From: Dermacentor variabilis
Taxonomy: Eukaryota; Arthropoda; Arachnida; Ixodida; Ixodidae
Length of the DNA: 64,000 bases
Assembly (NCBI RefSeq): GCF_050947875.1
Contig: NC_134572.1
Location: forward strand, 127,093,605-127,157,604
Direction of reading: 5' to 3'
Under the pieces are notes generated by a model, which was given only the letters and a program-made list of their open reading frames with translations, did no database searches and was not told where the DNA came from. This document shows positions 35,310 to 46,125 of the stretch, in pieces; position 1 is the first letter of the stretch; each line of letters begins with the position of its first letter. Made by a program: the position numbers and the translations under genes.

Positions 35310-36140
35310 GGTATTATTTAACTTGGTTAGAACACGTTGGCGGGCTAGTTGGTTTGAATCCATGATAGAGTCTGCAAGCGTGACTGAACGAGGGCGTCGA
35401 AAGAAACATACACAGATAGAGCGCTACGTTCAGCTATAGATTTTCTTTTCGCACGCATTGATAAAGATATGCCGTACGAGCCGAAACAAACGTGACAGAA
35501 AAAAAAACAACATTCCCTACTGCACGTTGATGAACCGTACTCGTGTTCCAGGCATGGGGAAAGCATATACTGCAATGGTTACAATGCTAAACTAAGGAAT
35601 TGCATCTCCTTTTCAGATAGCGACACTGATGGTTTGCTCACCCACCTTTCCTGTAATTTTGCTGTTTTATAGTCCTCCACAATGTCCCTTGTCATTCTGC
35701 TACGAGCCCTATACAGAAGTACTTGAAAGCATGGCTTTGCAGGATCAATCTCGGCAGTGAATACCCAAATGAGCCGAGATTGCCCTATGACGTCACATCG
35801 ATGCTCTTTTAGTCTCTCATTGATGCACCTGCCAGTTTGACCAACATACGTTCTTCCTCACGAAAGCGGAATGGCATAGACAACGTTGCAGGTGCCAATT
35901 ACAAATTGTTTTCGATGTTGAGTAGAACATGCGTGCCTTTTGTTGTTCTCTGAATTAACCTGTTTTCAAATGTTCTGTAGACGCTCGGAGGCAGAGAAAA
36001 CTACGTCCGCCCCCGACTTTGCGGCTATTCTTCTGAGATTATGTGAAATGCAATGAATGTATGGTACCACACAAGTTTCTTTCCCCTATCTGTGGTACTG
36101 CTTCCCTTCGATGCGTTTTTACATTTCCTGCTCGAGCCGT
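35310..36140 (-). mobile_element. Penelope-like retroelement, 3' part with GIY-YIG endonuclease (decayed)
   Basis: On the minus strand, from about 36080 down, the frame reads VVPYIHCISHNLRRIAAKSG, then ACSTQHRKQFVIGTCN, then VVYAIPLS, a TGA stop (35858-35860), then GRTYVGQTGRCINERLKEH (35814-35857 region). This is the Penelope-like element C-terminus: a linker followed by a GIY-YIG nuclease, with the Y-x-I/V-G-Q-T-G-R core intact. The frame continues through VSKPSVSLSEKEM to about 35600. The stop sits where other copies have Cys and breaks the protein, which would nick the target for reverse transcription. The 3' non-coding tail runs to about 35310, and a second copy of that tail is at 46012-46125. 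The preceding 36140-36540 is open on the minus strand but I could not identify reverse transcriptase motifs there. Confidence 0.82.
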
Positions 36141-36641
36141 CCGCGAAAGAAGTGTCCAGATATGTCAGAGGGCTGATCTCCTTTCTTAATATTGTCGATA
36201 ATATGTAGCTCCCTCTCGTAACCCTTACTGGTTCTGCATTCACAAGCATTGAGAACAGGTCCTGTGATAGTTCAGACAGAAGCTCGTACAAGAAGAACTG
36301 GTAGCAGCAGATATTTATGAGGTTGCCCGTAATGGCCGGTGGTTTTTTCACTCGATCCTTGGCTGACATGGCTAACAGTTTGGTTGAGCCCAGGCTTCCC
36401 CTTATATTTGGCAGAAAGACAGATGCAAACGCGACGAATCGTTGGCCTTGAAATATCGAAGCTGGAGAACCCCGCAACAATGCTCTGACGAGGGCTACTT
36501 TCAAGAAAGTGATATCCCGACCCCTCAACACGTGTAAACACAGCTCACATTGAAATATCTGTAGAGCAAGTAAAATGAGCGCAGTTCAGCGCACTCACAA
36601 GAATTGCGGTCGTTTAATTTTAGTTTAGTTTTTAATTTTAG

Positions 36642-36760
36642 AATAAAAAGTTTGCAGGGACAACATGGCCGCAATTAGTAGATGACCGGGGTAGTTGGAG
36701 AAGTATGGGAGAGGTCTCTGCCCTGCAGTGGGCGTAACAGGGCTGATGAGGATGATGATG
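36642..36760 (+). mobile_element. Short 3'-end fragment of the RTE-like LINE
   Basis: About 119 bp nearly identical to 32465-32585: TTTGCAGGGACAACATGGCC, then GACCGGGGTAGTTGGAGAAG and GCCCTGCAGTGGGCGTAAC, ending in GATGAGGATGATGATG. AATTTTAG lies on both sides (36634-36641 and 36761-36768), a likely target duplication. Strong 5' truncation makes it a dead copy. Confidence 0.88.
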
Positions 36761-36849
36761 AATTTTAGTTTACCTTCCCTTATGCCAGTACTTCTTTTCC
36801 TTTTTTTCTTTCGTCGAAACAGACAACCAGTTATGGTATGAAAAAAAAT

Positions 36850-36947
36850 TAAATTATGGGGTTTTACGTGCCAAAACAACATTTTGATTATGAGGCACGC
36901 GGTAGGGGAGGACCCCGTAAATTTCGACCACCTGGGGTTCTTTAAAT
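36850..36947 (-). mobile_element. Truncated SINE, same family as 13294-13538
   Basis: Minus-strand 3' part only: the GGGGTTTTACGTGCCAAAAC end, GAGGCACGC and CCACCTGGGGTTCTTTAA are present; the tRNA-like head is missing. Confidence 0.88.
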
Positions 36948-37662
36948 AATGTAATAGATAATATTCATATGGAATAATATGTAAGCCATAACTTATAGAG
37001 GTAAATTGCGAATACATGAACTCAGGCGCCACATATTCCCCAATAGCATCACATAGATCGTTCTTTCGCCCCAGCCGCAACCAGCTGTCAACCTAACCTT
37101 GTATTGTTGTTTTAAGGTTTTTTTTTTAATGGGCTGGTATTTTATGCATCGTTTTTTTAAGTAGATGCCACGCCAAAAATAAGCCACTCTCCTACTCTGT
37201 TTACGTGGGGAGAATGAACCAGCGTAAACAAACAGGAAAACACAAGGAAGAGCAAGGCAAACCGAAAAAAAAAAAAGCGGGTAGCAACCGTTCTTTTCTT
37301 TTCGCTTAGCAATTTGTAGCATTCTCTCGTTCGTTGCTCTCTTCTTTTTTTGCGTTCCGATTACCCTCGGCTGTATTTATCTGAAAAAGAAGAAATGACA
37401 AGTTTCGAAAAGAAATAAAGACGGCAGTTGAGGCATCAGATTTAAACTGGACGTAAAGCTGCACGGGTAGTCCTTTGCATCAGAAACGTTTATTTCATGA
37501 CTCCAGCCAGATAACTGAAAATAAACAGGTACACATGTCGACGAACAATATTAACGTTTGAATAAAGGGAAAATGAGACATCCACCCGTTCCTAGCAATT
37601 GCTACAAAGGAAACCCATACGAGTTCCTCGAAAGAAAAGCCTCATAGTTGAAGAAAAATTCG

Positions 37663-37734
37663 TCCTAGTCCGGGACTCGAACCCGGGACCACCGCCTTCC
37701 GGGGCAGCCGCTCTACCATCTGAGCTAACCAGGC
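37663..37734 (-). tRNA. tRNA-like SINE head, left unit
   Basis: Minus strand: GCCTGGT acceptor side, D arm GCTCAGATGGTAGAGC, T arm CCGGGTTCGAGTCCCGG and closing ACTAGGA. The anticodon loop is one base short (6 nt) compared with the right unit and the acceptor has mismatches. It is part of an interspersed element with identical flanks to the right unit, so it is not a standalone tRNA gene. Confidence 0.55.
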
Positions 37735-37965
37735 GGCTAGCAGATGGCAGAACGAAGTCGAATTTGTCGACAACACGAAGCAAATGTTAGGGAAAATGAG
37801 ACATCCACCCGTTCCTAGCAATTGCTACGAACGGGTGGATGTCTCATTTTCCCTTTATTCATTACTTCTCTCCACCTTGCGGGTTTCCGCAGAACTACTA
37901 CGTCAAACTCTTGCATTTGCTTCGTGTTGTCGACAAATTCGACTTCGTTCTGCCATCTGCTAGCC

Positions 37966-38038
37966 GCCTGGTTAGCTCAGATGGTAGAGCGGCTGCCCCG
38001 GAAAGGCGGTGGTCCCGGGTTCGAGTCCCGGACCAGGA
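37966..38038 (+). tRNA. tRNA-like SINE head, right unit
   Basis: 73 nt. The acceptor GCCTGGT/ACCAGGA pairs except at the terminal position. D arm GCTCAGATGGTAGAGC. Anticodon stem CTGCC/GGCGG with loop CCGGAAA (nominal anticodon GGA) lacks U33. T arm CCGGGTTCGAGTCCCGG is perfect. A nominal serine anticodon without the long variable arm of tRNA-Ser argues against a true tRNA. It probably provides the internal A and B boxes for polymerase III. Confidence 0.55.
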
Positions 38039-40105
38039 CGAATTTTTCTTCAACTATGAGGCTTTTCTTTCGAGGAACCCGTATGGGTTTCCTTTGTAGC
38101 AATTGCTACGAACGGGTGGATGTCTCATTTTCCCTTTATTCATTACTTCTCTCCACCTTGCGGGTTTCCGCAGAACTACTACGTCAATATTAACGTTTAT
38201 TCCGCAAGGTTGTGATATGTTTATAAGTATACAGGTATATTAGACTACCTTGCACATTCTTTCTATATATTACACCTTACCTTATTACATAGCAGATGGA
38301 CTCACGCCTCAAATTTCTCCTGTACTATATTGGTGCGCTCCTATGAAGAAATAAAAAATATGAACGCTCGGTTGCCGAACATTCCGAGGTTGTAGGCTTT
38401 CAAGTGTCACAGAAATTCTCGCCCAGAATCGCTCGCTGTAAGCAATGAGAACGATAACGCACACTATCATTCTGTGAGGCTATACGAAATGCTGTTCCCT
38501 TCTACGCGCAGAAATATTAATCGCGATCGCTGCGTACGAATGAACAGATCGATGTGGAGAAAGCACATTGCAAATCCTGTTCTCTTGCTCACTCGGCAAC
38601 GGTGCGTGACACACGATTTGCTTCGTGCTCGACATGAAATTTTTGATTCTCTTCAATAAATTTATTACACACGTACAGCACAGGTTTTCCTCCTGCAAAT
38701 GATGTACTAGCTCACTCCTCCCTTTCTCTGCCACCTTTTCCAGCCAATAATCGGTGAAGACAACATAAGATTTCTTTTCCTATGCGGCTAACAAAAAAAA
38801 ACATTAAAATGAAGTGCGATGGAAAAAAGTTACCGTTGGAAGGGGTTCAGTGCCGTAGATATTCAAGTACACGTACGCCACTGATGTGCGGACGAATACA
38901 TAAAGCTACTCGTTCGTAAGCACTGTTTGCCACTGTCGTTACCCACTGGGTGATCTGGGGCGCGGCGAGTTCAGTAGTGCATGGGAAAGTGAACGAAAGT
39001 GTGAACGAAAGATGCGCTCTTTCTGAGATTTAGGAACCCGCTGAACTCCGAATACTTCCCACTGTTGATCCAGCCCGTACGTCTGAGTCGTGGTATTACA
39101 TAATACCGCGCTTGCTGCCACCAATAGCAGAACTGTTGTCGAAAGAAAAGCATTTTCGTCTACCTACAGGGAGTTCTAGACTAATCATTCCCATCGCCTC
39201 CTAGAATTGCATAATAAAATAGTGACAGCAAGACACTAGCCCTCTTGCTTTACCTTCTGGTGGAGCGCCCACCCTCACTCACGGCTTAGGCGAGAACAAC
39301 TTTGCATGGCCCACTGAATCACACCGCGTGAAAACACGGACAGTGGATTCCATGACACATTGGTAAACAGAAAGCGAGGCAGCTGACGTCAACTGGCAAC
39401 ATCAGTGCGACACCTTGACTACGTTAACTTACACCAATTCGAGGACTCAAGACTGCTTTCGCACTAGCTCCTGCAGCGTTCGAACCCCAATGAACGTGTC
39501 GCACTCAATGTGTCGTGCGCTACGCCAGTCGATGGCAGTGCTTTAAGACGACGAAGTTGGTTTCTACTGTTCAATTCGCGCATCGGGTGTGTTACGTTCC
39601 ACATCAACTTTACAAATAAAAATGTGCGCTGAGCCCTTCGCGCCTCTCAGGTGAACACTTCAGTGAAACACTTGTGCCCTTGCTGTTAGAATGTGAAGCT
39701 CTGGACAGTGATGTTTGCGATGCCGAGCAAGTTCTAGCTATTTCAATCACCGGGCTAGACTCTCGTCTTTAATGCACCCACTGTGCGTGTGGCTGTGTTG
39801 TTCCTTCCTTTCATTCTCCTTTTTCGGTTCCTTCTGTGTATCTTCTTATTGCTCCTTTGCAAGTAGGCAGGCATGATGTCTCTTTTAGGAAACAATTGCT
39901 ACTGCTCCATTAATTCAGTATTTGCATATTATTACATCTGAATACGGCGATGAACATTCCTTGGACGTTCCGCCCGCCATCATTTCATCAGCGCCCGTCC
40001 TGACGGTGACGAGGCCCAATGTAGGCTGTGATAATCAAATAAAAGAGCTCTCTTGCAGGCTACAGCTGCCACCCACCGTGTTGCGGGTAACTACCGCGAA
40101 TATTA

Positions 40106-40340
40106 ATAATAATATTTGGGGTTTTACGTGCGAAAACCACTTTCTGCTTATGAGGCACGCCGTAGTGGAGGACTCCGGAAATTTTGACCACCTGGGGTTC
40201 TTTAACGTGCACCTAAATCTAAGCACACGGCTGTTTTCGCATTTCGCCCCCATCGAAATTCGGCCGCCGTGGCCGGGATTCGATCCCGCGACCTCGTGCT
40301 CAGCAGCCCAACACCATAGCCACTGAGCAACCACGGCGGG
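40106..40340 (-). mobile_element. SINE inserted in copy A, 14-bp target duplication, empty site in copy B
   Basis: Full-length minus-strand member of the 13294 family, about 235 bp, with short ATT tail at its left end. TACCGCGAATATTA flanks it at 40092-40105 and 40341-40354. Copy B reads straight through the same site once (about 63328-63341), so the insertion post-dates the separation of A and B. Close similarity to 13294-13538 over the whole length suggests recent activity. Confidence 0.95.
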
Positions 40341-40606
40341 TACCGCGAATATTAGTCTCCCTGAATTTGACAATGACAAGCCGAATTCATGACAAGGGAC
40401 AACGTCAAAGGCTACCGAGGGAACTGCGCGGACCTAGGATTCCCAGATTGCTACACGCTTGTGCCACTTGGTGGGGCGGAGGTGCAACATAGTAGGCCGA
40501 GTCCGGTGGATGGGTGCGACATCATGGGAAGGATATTGAAGCGAAAAGCTTCACTACGTTAATCAACACCGCGGTTCGCGCGAGCCGGCGTATGTCAGAG
40601 CACGAG

Positions 40607-40775
40607 TGACGTCACGCACGGCGCAGGTGGCCGCCGCCGACTCCGTCGCCTGACGTTTCGCCGCTGCCGCGCGTGACGTCACGCGCGGCGCAGGTGGCCA
40701 CTGCCGCGCGCTATGCGTCATGGTGTGGCGTTTGCCGCAAGCACGTGTTTATCGCGGAGGCCGACAATATAACCG
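40607..40775 (+). promoter_or_regulatory. Promoter-like block: two CRE sites, an E-box and a TATA-like site
   Basis: TGACGTCA occurs at 40607-40614 and 40674-40681 within a tandem duplicated 67-bp GC-rich unit. CACGTG is at 40742-40747 and AATATAA at 40766-40772, about 34 bp before the ORF start at 40806. The spacing is that of a small polymerase II promoter. CREB/ATF and bHLH binding is an inference from consensus only. Confidence 0.4.
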
Positions 40776-40805
40776 CTTGCCAGAGAATAGGCATGCGCAT
40801 TCAAC

Positions 40806-40940
40806 ATGGAAGGAGAAGAGAGTGATGCTACTGATACAGAAGTGCTAGCACGGGAGTTGGCTGAAAAGGAGCGAAGAAAAGGAAGGCTGAAAGCTGAAGG
40901 AGTGTCGGAGACACACGAAAAACGAGAAGAATGTCTCTAA
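40806..40940 (+). CDS. 44-residue charged ORF (MEGEESDATDTEV start)
   Basis: The protein is acidic at the start, then rich in Lys, Arg and Glu (ARELAEKERRKGRLKAE), and probably helical. After the stop, broken frames continue in the same style (SKAESETPEVRRACVAKRR), so the original protein was longer. Repeats of the form ETPEVRRARLAKRR resemble the basic repeats of the ORF at 53751 and of N-terminal regions of some Helitron-encoded proteins; that link is weak. Not a recognised host gene. Confidence 0.35.
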   Translation: MEGEESDATDTEVLARELAEKERRKGRLKAEGVSETHEKREECL

Positions 40941-41369
40941 ATGACGCAGCAAAGCCGAGTCTGAAACGCCAGAAGTACGACGGGCATGTGTCGCTAAACG
41001 GCGTTAAAAGGAAGCAAACATCGACATTCAGCCATGTCAGCTGAGAGTAGCCAAGATGGTGAAAGTTCGGGAGTTGCTGAGCAGTTGCGAAGGAAGAATG
41101 AAAAAGCCAGAGCCAAACCAGCTAGTGAAACACCCGAGCAATGAGATGAGCGTCTCGCTAAGCGACGACGACAAGATGCTCAAAAGCGCCTTCTAGCCAC
41201 CAGTGTCAGCAGCCATCAGAGTGACGACACAACGACGGAAGAGGAGGTAAAGGCTCGCTGTTACACAGACTACGTGTTGAAACTTGGTGAAAGTGCATGT
41301 GCGATCAGAACCTTCACGACAGACTTTGTGAACAATTCCTTTGTCTTCCCATGTGATGTGTGTGAAGAA

Positions 41370-41510
41370 CATAATCATAAAGCATAACCATAAGTTAAAC
41401 CGTAAGCGTATACATTAGTTAAACCATGAACATATCCATAAGTTAGACCGTAAGCATAACTATAGGCTAAATCATAAAGCATAACCATTAGCTAACCTAT
41501 AAGCATCACT
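41370..41510. repeat. AT-rich tandem repeat, about 24-bp period
   Basis: Five to six degenerate units of the type GCATAACCATAAGTTAAACC. Lies inside the 1,060-bp insertion. Confidence 0.8.
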
Positions 41511-42069
41511 GAACCTTTTCGCTGCGAGATGGAAAAAAATAAAGAATTTGAATTTGAATATCCAGGCTTAACCTTAGCTAAGCCCCAGTCAATTTTTTCG
41601 ACCGATTTGACGTTTGTGATTGGCCTGAAATACAGTAATAAGATTTCCTATTCTCCAAGGGAACACGACTGTTTTAAAAGTAGAGACCCATGGCGCAGGG
41701 GGAGGTGTCCATTCATTTCCTGGTGTGAATTGAGACGTTTAATGAGTGTGGTATCTGCAGGCAACGTAAAAAAATGTGAAATCAACCTTCTTCGTTCATT
41801 CCTACTACCGGACGTTCTCATCAATGTAATGGTGAATTGCTGTTCTAAACGCCTCCTCGAGCCGCTGCAAGGTGCTTCAGGTGATTATCAATAATTATGA
41901 AAATTGACCTCGAATCAAGGCGCATATTTTCTATCCATACAAACAGCAGTTTAAAGAATATGAAGAAATTTCAAAAGCATAAATTAGCAAATTGAAAAGT
42001 TCACATTTGTTTAAAGAGCTTTTGAGAAAACGGGACTAGCATTTCGGACAATCCAGAGCAACTATGGAG

Positions 42070-45000
42070 ACCTTTAGGAATATCCATGTTAGCAGAGGCA
42101 ACAACCCTGGCTCCATAGATGGAACGTCCGCCGTGGTCTAGTTACATTCTCCGGCAGTTATGCTTATAGAACGGACGTATTCGTATCTGTGTTAAGTGAT
42201 CCTTTATTTTTGTGGAAGAGCCACTTTAGCGTGGGTGGCTTTGCCGACCGCATCGTTGTGCGTTGACAGCAGTGATTACAGCAGAGATAGCAACGGTAAA
42301 CCTCGCCATCAATATCAATGCTTCGCCTTTCAGGCTATACTGCTACCTTGAATTTTGTCGCGCGACAATGCAGGTAGTTAACTCGCAGCATAGTTCACAG
42401 TAGTTTGCTCCAAAAACAATGAACAACTTCGCGCGCTCGTTTGTGGTGACTTCACAAGGGTTCGATATCCAGGCAGAAAAATTGTCTGCGTCTGTTATCA
42501 ACCAGAAACGATACATCTAGGCCGACGCTCGCGACTCGTCTCTCGTGAAATGTGGGGCAGAATGTCGAAAGTAAGGAGTCAAGTGCTGCCTCCTTATCGC
42601 GTAACAAAACTTGTGCCTCACGAGCATTGAATTGCAGTTCAATGAGCAATATGGACGGTCATGAGTCTTGTAGTCACTGATGAATTCGGATGATTGGCAT
42701 TGCGCATGATAAAACGGGTGGTCTGCTTGAATCCTTGCCACATCAACTTAGCAGGACTCCTGTAAGCGCGTATAGTCGTCCATTGTGCATGACTGGTCAA
42801 ATTCCTAGCAGTAACATTTAATCTCCCTTTATGCATCGAGTGGTACTGATTCGCGTGAAAAGTGGATACAAATATGGCAACGGCTGGGATGGCTTTGATT
42901 CATGGCTTTGCTCGTAGAAGTGCCCGGCTTAACTTCAGGACGCAGATAAAGCATTCATGATGTGCACCCTTACATAGTTGACAGCCATGCATAGTCTTTC
43001 TTAGAAATCCGATTAATGTAATATAGGCCGCTACATTGAAACAATGCACAGTGATATTTGTTTTCATCTATCTTGATTTCCGTATTGAATTCAGAGGCTG
43101 CCGCGAAGACAGAAATGCGGCTTCTCAAGCCATCATGAAGTTAAAGAACAAATCGTGATATCTTATATATGTTGCTCATGAAAGTATTTTGTTCGTTCAA
43201 AACGGGTCACGGCCATCTCCGATGTCCGTGGCATCTCCAGCGCACACTTGAAAGTGTGCTACGAAAATTGCGGAAGCCTGCTGGTATACTGTCATACACC
43301 AATATGCACTGAAACGACATCGATCCATAGTTTACATCCTTTCCACACCATCGGTAGTATACGCGGAACTGACAAAAATGTCAATCATCGCTTCACCTTG
43401 GTGGTACAGTAGACAACGCGCCGACCTCCTTTCATCCCGTTGTATATTTTTGTTTTTTGAAAAAGGTTGGATGCCCGCACATTGGCGGTGGTGCACACCC
43501 TGCTTCAGAGACGCTGCCTACCAAGTCTGCTAAGCTTTGAAGAAAAACGTCGAAATCGTGCATTCCTCTCTTGTAGTCACGTATGCAACCCCCACCCCGT
43601 GGTATTCGGAGCAGCTTATTCTGCGCAGAGCTTCGCCCTTTTGAGGGCTCCCTACTTGGATGTCGCGTGTGCAGCCCGTTGTTAAGCGCATAGATCCTTG
43701 ACGCACACGTTAGTTGTTGGAAAACAGGAAACATTACAAGGCGTGTAATGCTACGCGAAGCATCATTATACAAAGGAATTGGCAAGCGCGAACAGTGGCT
43801 TTATTTATATTTATATCACCGCAGAATTCATAATTCTGCTATAAGAAATCATTATCCTACCGATTACGTAAATTTACGAATACGCGTTCAACCGAACAAT
43901 TACCGCTAAGGTTTTCGGTGCAGAAGTAGAGACTGATGGTCCATAAAGCACGCCCGTGTTTGCAAAAACTCCGACTGCCACATTTCATAGGCAAGCGTAT
44001 TAGATCTGCGGATCGAATTTCATCGATACTGCAATGATTGCCTAACAGAATTTACCTTCCCATGGACTGTTACTAAGTCACTCGAAAAGCTTCACATGTG
44101 AACACTTAAATTGTGTTACCTATTGTCGGCGCCCTAACTCATCAGTACAGTTACCCACGCTCACAGATACACGTTTCAAATGGATGAATGTGAACGTGAG
44201 TGAGTGCAAACACCGAAAGAGGTAATGGCGAGAGTGTGCCGGAGCGAGGGTTCGCATCCACTGCCGACCTTTGCGCAAACTTTCAAGGGTCGACTGTTTT
44301 GCTTTCCGCTAAAACATCATCATTCTAAAGCATAAAGTAGTGCAATGCACAGAACAGTGAGCGAGGTGAAACAACAGGTCAGATCTATATTAAGTCGCGC
44401 CATGAATAGGCGCGTTACTGTAGGAAAGGAAATGTTGGCGGAAAGAGAACGCCGGGACTACAGTCTCTCCTGTGGCTTTATTTATTTATTATTGATGCTT
44501 TATTGCCGCTTCGTGGAGGCACCGTGGGCGCCTCCTGGACGACAACCACGAATGACAAGGGTTACATTCGTCTACACACAATAAATGCTAAAAAGTGGCT
44601 GCTGACTACACCGAGGGGCCGTTCTAAACCCACAAAACGATAGCAAACGATGTGCCCATAATTTGAGAGCCTCGCCGTGTGAAAATCGTACTGAGACTCG
44701 ATCGAGCCAACGTGTCATACACAAGAGCAAACGAATCTTGTGATACTTAGCCCTTCATTCAATTCTGACAAACCAGATGTGTTAAAGTCATATTGAGATT
44801 GTCATGCTCTTTTCGCAAGAACTAAACTTAATAACTATTTCGCGGTATTCTATTGATTTTAATAAACTTAACGCCCAGTTATAATGTGAGCCTTACACCA
44901 AATATATATAGACACACAGTCTTGGTGACTTATTGACGATTTCTTTATCGCAGCTTTTCTCCAAGGCTCAGCGCTAGAATACTGATTTCACCACGTTTTT

Positions 45001-46011
45001 ATTATGTACTTGTGGTACCATGTTCGAACTTACGATAAATTTCTATTTAACTTTCGTAGTATTTCGACTGCTCAACGTACAAGCCACCGGACATGACACA
45101 CTGCTTTAGAGATGCCGCAAGGTACAGGCCTTCTCGGTACGTGGACATTGTTGTCATCACCATCCTCACAACTCGCTTTCTTCACCGTCCCGTTACAACA
45201 GCGCAGAGTAGAAGGTCGGAGCTAGCTACAGTTCTTTGGTTTCTCGTAAGCAAATTTTCCTCTTTCACTTTATTCATATTGAGAGGTTGCTTTGTGTACA
45301 TTGGTATTATGATTCTTTTTTTTATTGCGATAGAAACTATAAGGACCCTCCAGGCGTATTTATGCCACCACCGTCGGCGTCACTGTGAGGTTCCGTATAA
45401 AGTACAACGGCGATAAAACCGTCGCCGCTAACGTTATGCTGTATGTGCGAGTAAAATTATTTGTGGGTGAGTCGGCGAGCATGGTTCAATCTCACTTGCA
45501 GAGAAAGGAGCGCAGCACGGATGCTCACCCTCTACTGTCGTGTGCGAGGCAAATGGATCCGGCAAGGGAGGAGGGCCATTTTTCTCCGCCAGTAGCTGGG
45601 GTACCGCGATGTCCTCCTCGCCTACCTCTCTATAAATAATTTTCCAACCGCGGTGCTACTACGGCGTTGGCCACACGAATTGCGGACGCCATAGCAGACC
45701 CCTTTGGTGGGCTCTGTAGGGACGCGTAGCCGGCCCTCGTGTGTCTGGAAAGCGATCTGCGACGTGGCCAAAGTGAGCGCTCGCGCGGGCCTCATATTCA
45801 AAGCGATGCACGATGTTTGCATATCGCACGTAGTGCTGGTAGCTTCGTATGCGCTGCGCTTTCGACGTTTCGTTCGCGGTGAAGCGAGAGATGTATGAAG
45901 GTTAGTTCACTTGCTCGGGCCGCGATGCTTCACTCCACAATTTTGACAGTGGGTTTCGACAGTGACATGTGTTCATGTTTACCTGCGCGCGCGTGACACC
46001 GCCCTGCTTAA
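42070..46011. other. No recognisable gene
   Basis: Almost 4 kb. The longest frames (117 codons at 43432-43785 minus, 107 at 45093-45416 plus) show no motif. A GC-richer patch lies at 45580-45900 with a TATAAATAA at 45631-45639 but no convincing gene follows. Copy A similarity may continue beyond 42069, but its partner is outside the window. Confidence 0.45.
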
Positions 46012-46125
46012 TTTAGTTAAAACACCTTGGCAGGCTAGTTGGTTTGAATCCAAGAGACTATCTGTAAGCACGGCTGAACAAGGAGATAGAAAGAAGCAGA
46101 AACACAAAGAAAGCGCTGTCACTGT
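46012..46125 (-). mobile_element. Penelope-like 3' tail fragment
   Basis: Matches 35316-35430: GGCAGGCTAGTTGGTTTGAA against GGCGGGCTAGTTGGTTTGAA, followed by ATCTGTAAGCACGGCTGAAC against GTCTGCAAGCGTGACTGAAC, then A-rich sequence. Same orientation as the larger Penelope-like copy. Confidence 0.65.

Larger units (their letters stand above)
37560..38184. mobile_element. Head-to-head dimer of a tRNA-like SINE, with 14-bp target duplication
   Basis: CAATATTAACGTTT is repeated exactly at 37546-37559 and 38185-38198, and copy B has a single uninterrupted site (about 61319-61333). The 625-bp insert holds two tRNA-like units in opposite orientation: left (37663-37734, minus) and right (37966-38038, plus), with flanking sequence that is also inverted. 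The left unit lacks about 77 bp present in the right. An 80-bp module beginning GAACGGGTGGATGTCTC occurs three times (once inverted at each end of the left half in shorter form, and at 37828-37907 and 38107-38184). ORFs inside, in either direction, are incidental. Such a dimer could fold into a long hairpin when transcribed. Confidence 0.85.
40539..41598 (+). mobile_element. 1,060-bp insertion in copy A, class unknown
   Basis: Copy B reads ATTG directly into CGACCG (63521-63530), whereas copy A has 1,060 bp between the same two motifs. The insert opens with the hairpin GAAGC-GAAAA-GCTTC and GC-rich sequence containing two CRE palindromes, then a 44-codon ORF, a decayed Lys/Arg/Glu-rich coding region, a 24-bp-period AT-rich tandem repeat (41370-41510), and an A-rich end with GAATTTGAATTTGAAT. 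No terminal inverted repeats and no target duplication were visible. A Helitron-like or a retroposed composite element is possible; the evidence does not decide. Confidence 0.75.
36979..42069 (+). repeat. Duplicated segment, copy A (partner 60771-64000)
   Basis: Starting at GTAAGCCATA (36981, partner 60773) the two regions align in the same orientation with many shared blocks: CACAAGGAAGAGCAAGGCAA, AGTAGTGCATGGGA, and GGGCTAGACTCTCGTCT. Over 39621-39777 against 62848-63004 I count about 17 mismatches in 157 bp. Coordinate offset falls from 23,792 to 21,932, a net 1,860 bp more in copy A, which the three insertions in A (about 1,948 bp including duplications) minus roughly 85 bp extra in B (62124-62208) explain. 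The segment has no convincing gene. It may be a segmental duplication or two copies of a long undescribed repeat family. Confidence 0.9.

Noticed and set aside
36272..36541. Reverse transcriptase of the Penelope-like element
   Set aside because: The region is in the right place and open on the minus strand, but I could not see any reverse transcriptase motif, so the element was annotated only up to about 36140.
37966..38038. Functional serine tRNA gene (GGA anticodon)
   Set aside because: No long variable arm, no U33, and the flanks belong to a repeated element; kept only as tRNA-like.
37592..38193. ORFs spanning the tRNA-like dimer
   Set aside because: They translate tRNA-like and SINE sequence in both directions; the matching residues on the two strands come from the inverted repeat.
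39922..40326. 134-codon ORF over the SINE in copy A
   Set aside because: It joins duplicated-segment sequence to antisense SINE sequence; copy B lacks the SINE and the frame ends there.
41370..41510. CRISPR-like array
   Set aside because: Units are degenerate, contiguous and AT-rich with no unique spacers; an ordinary tandem repeat in an animal genome.
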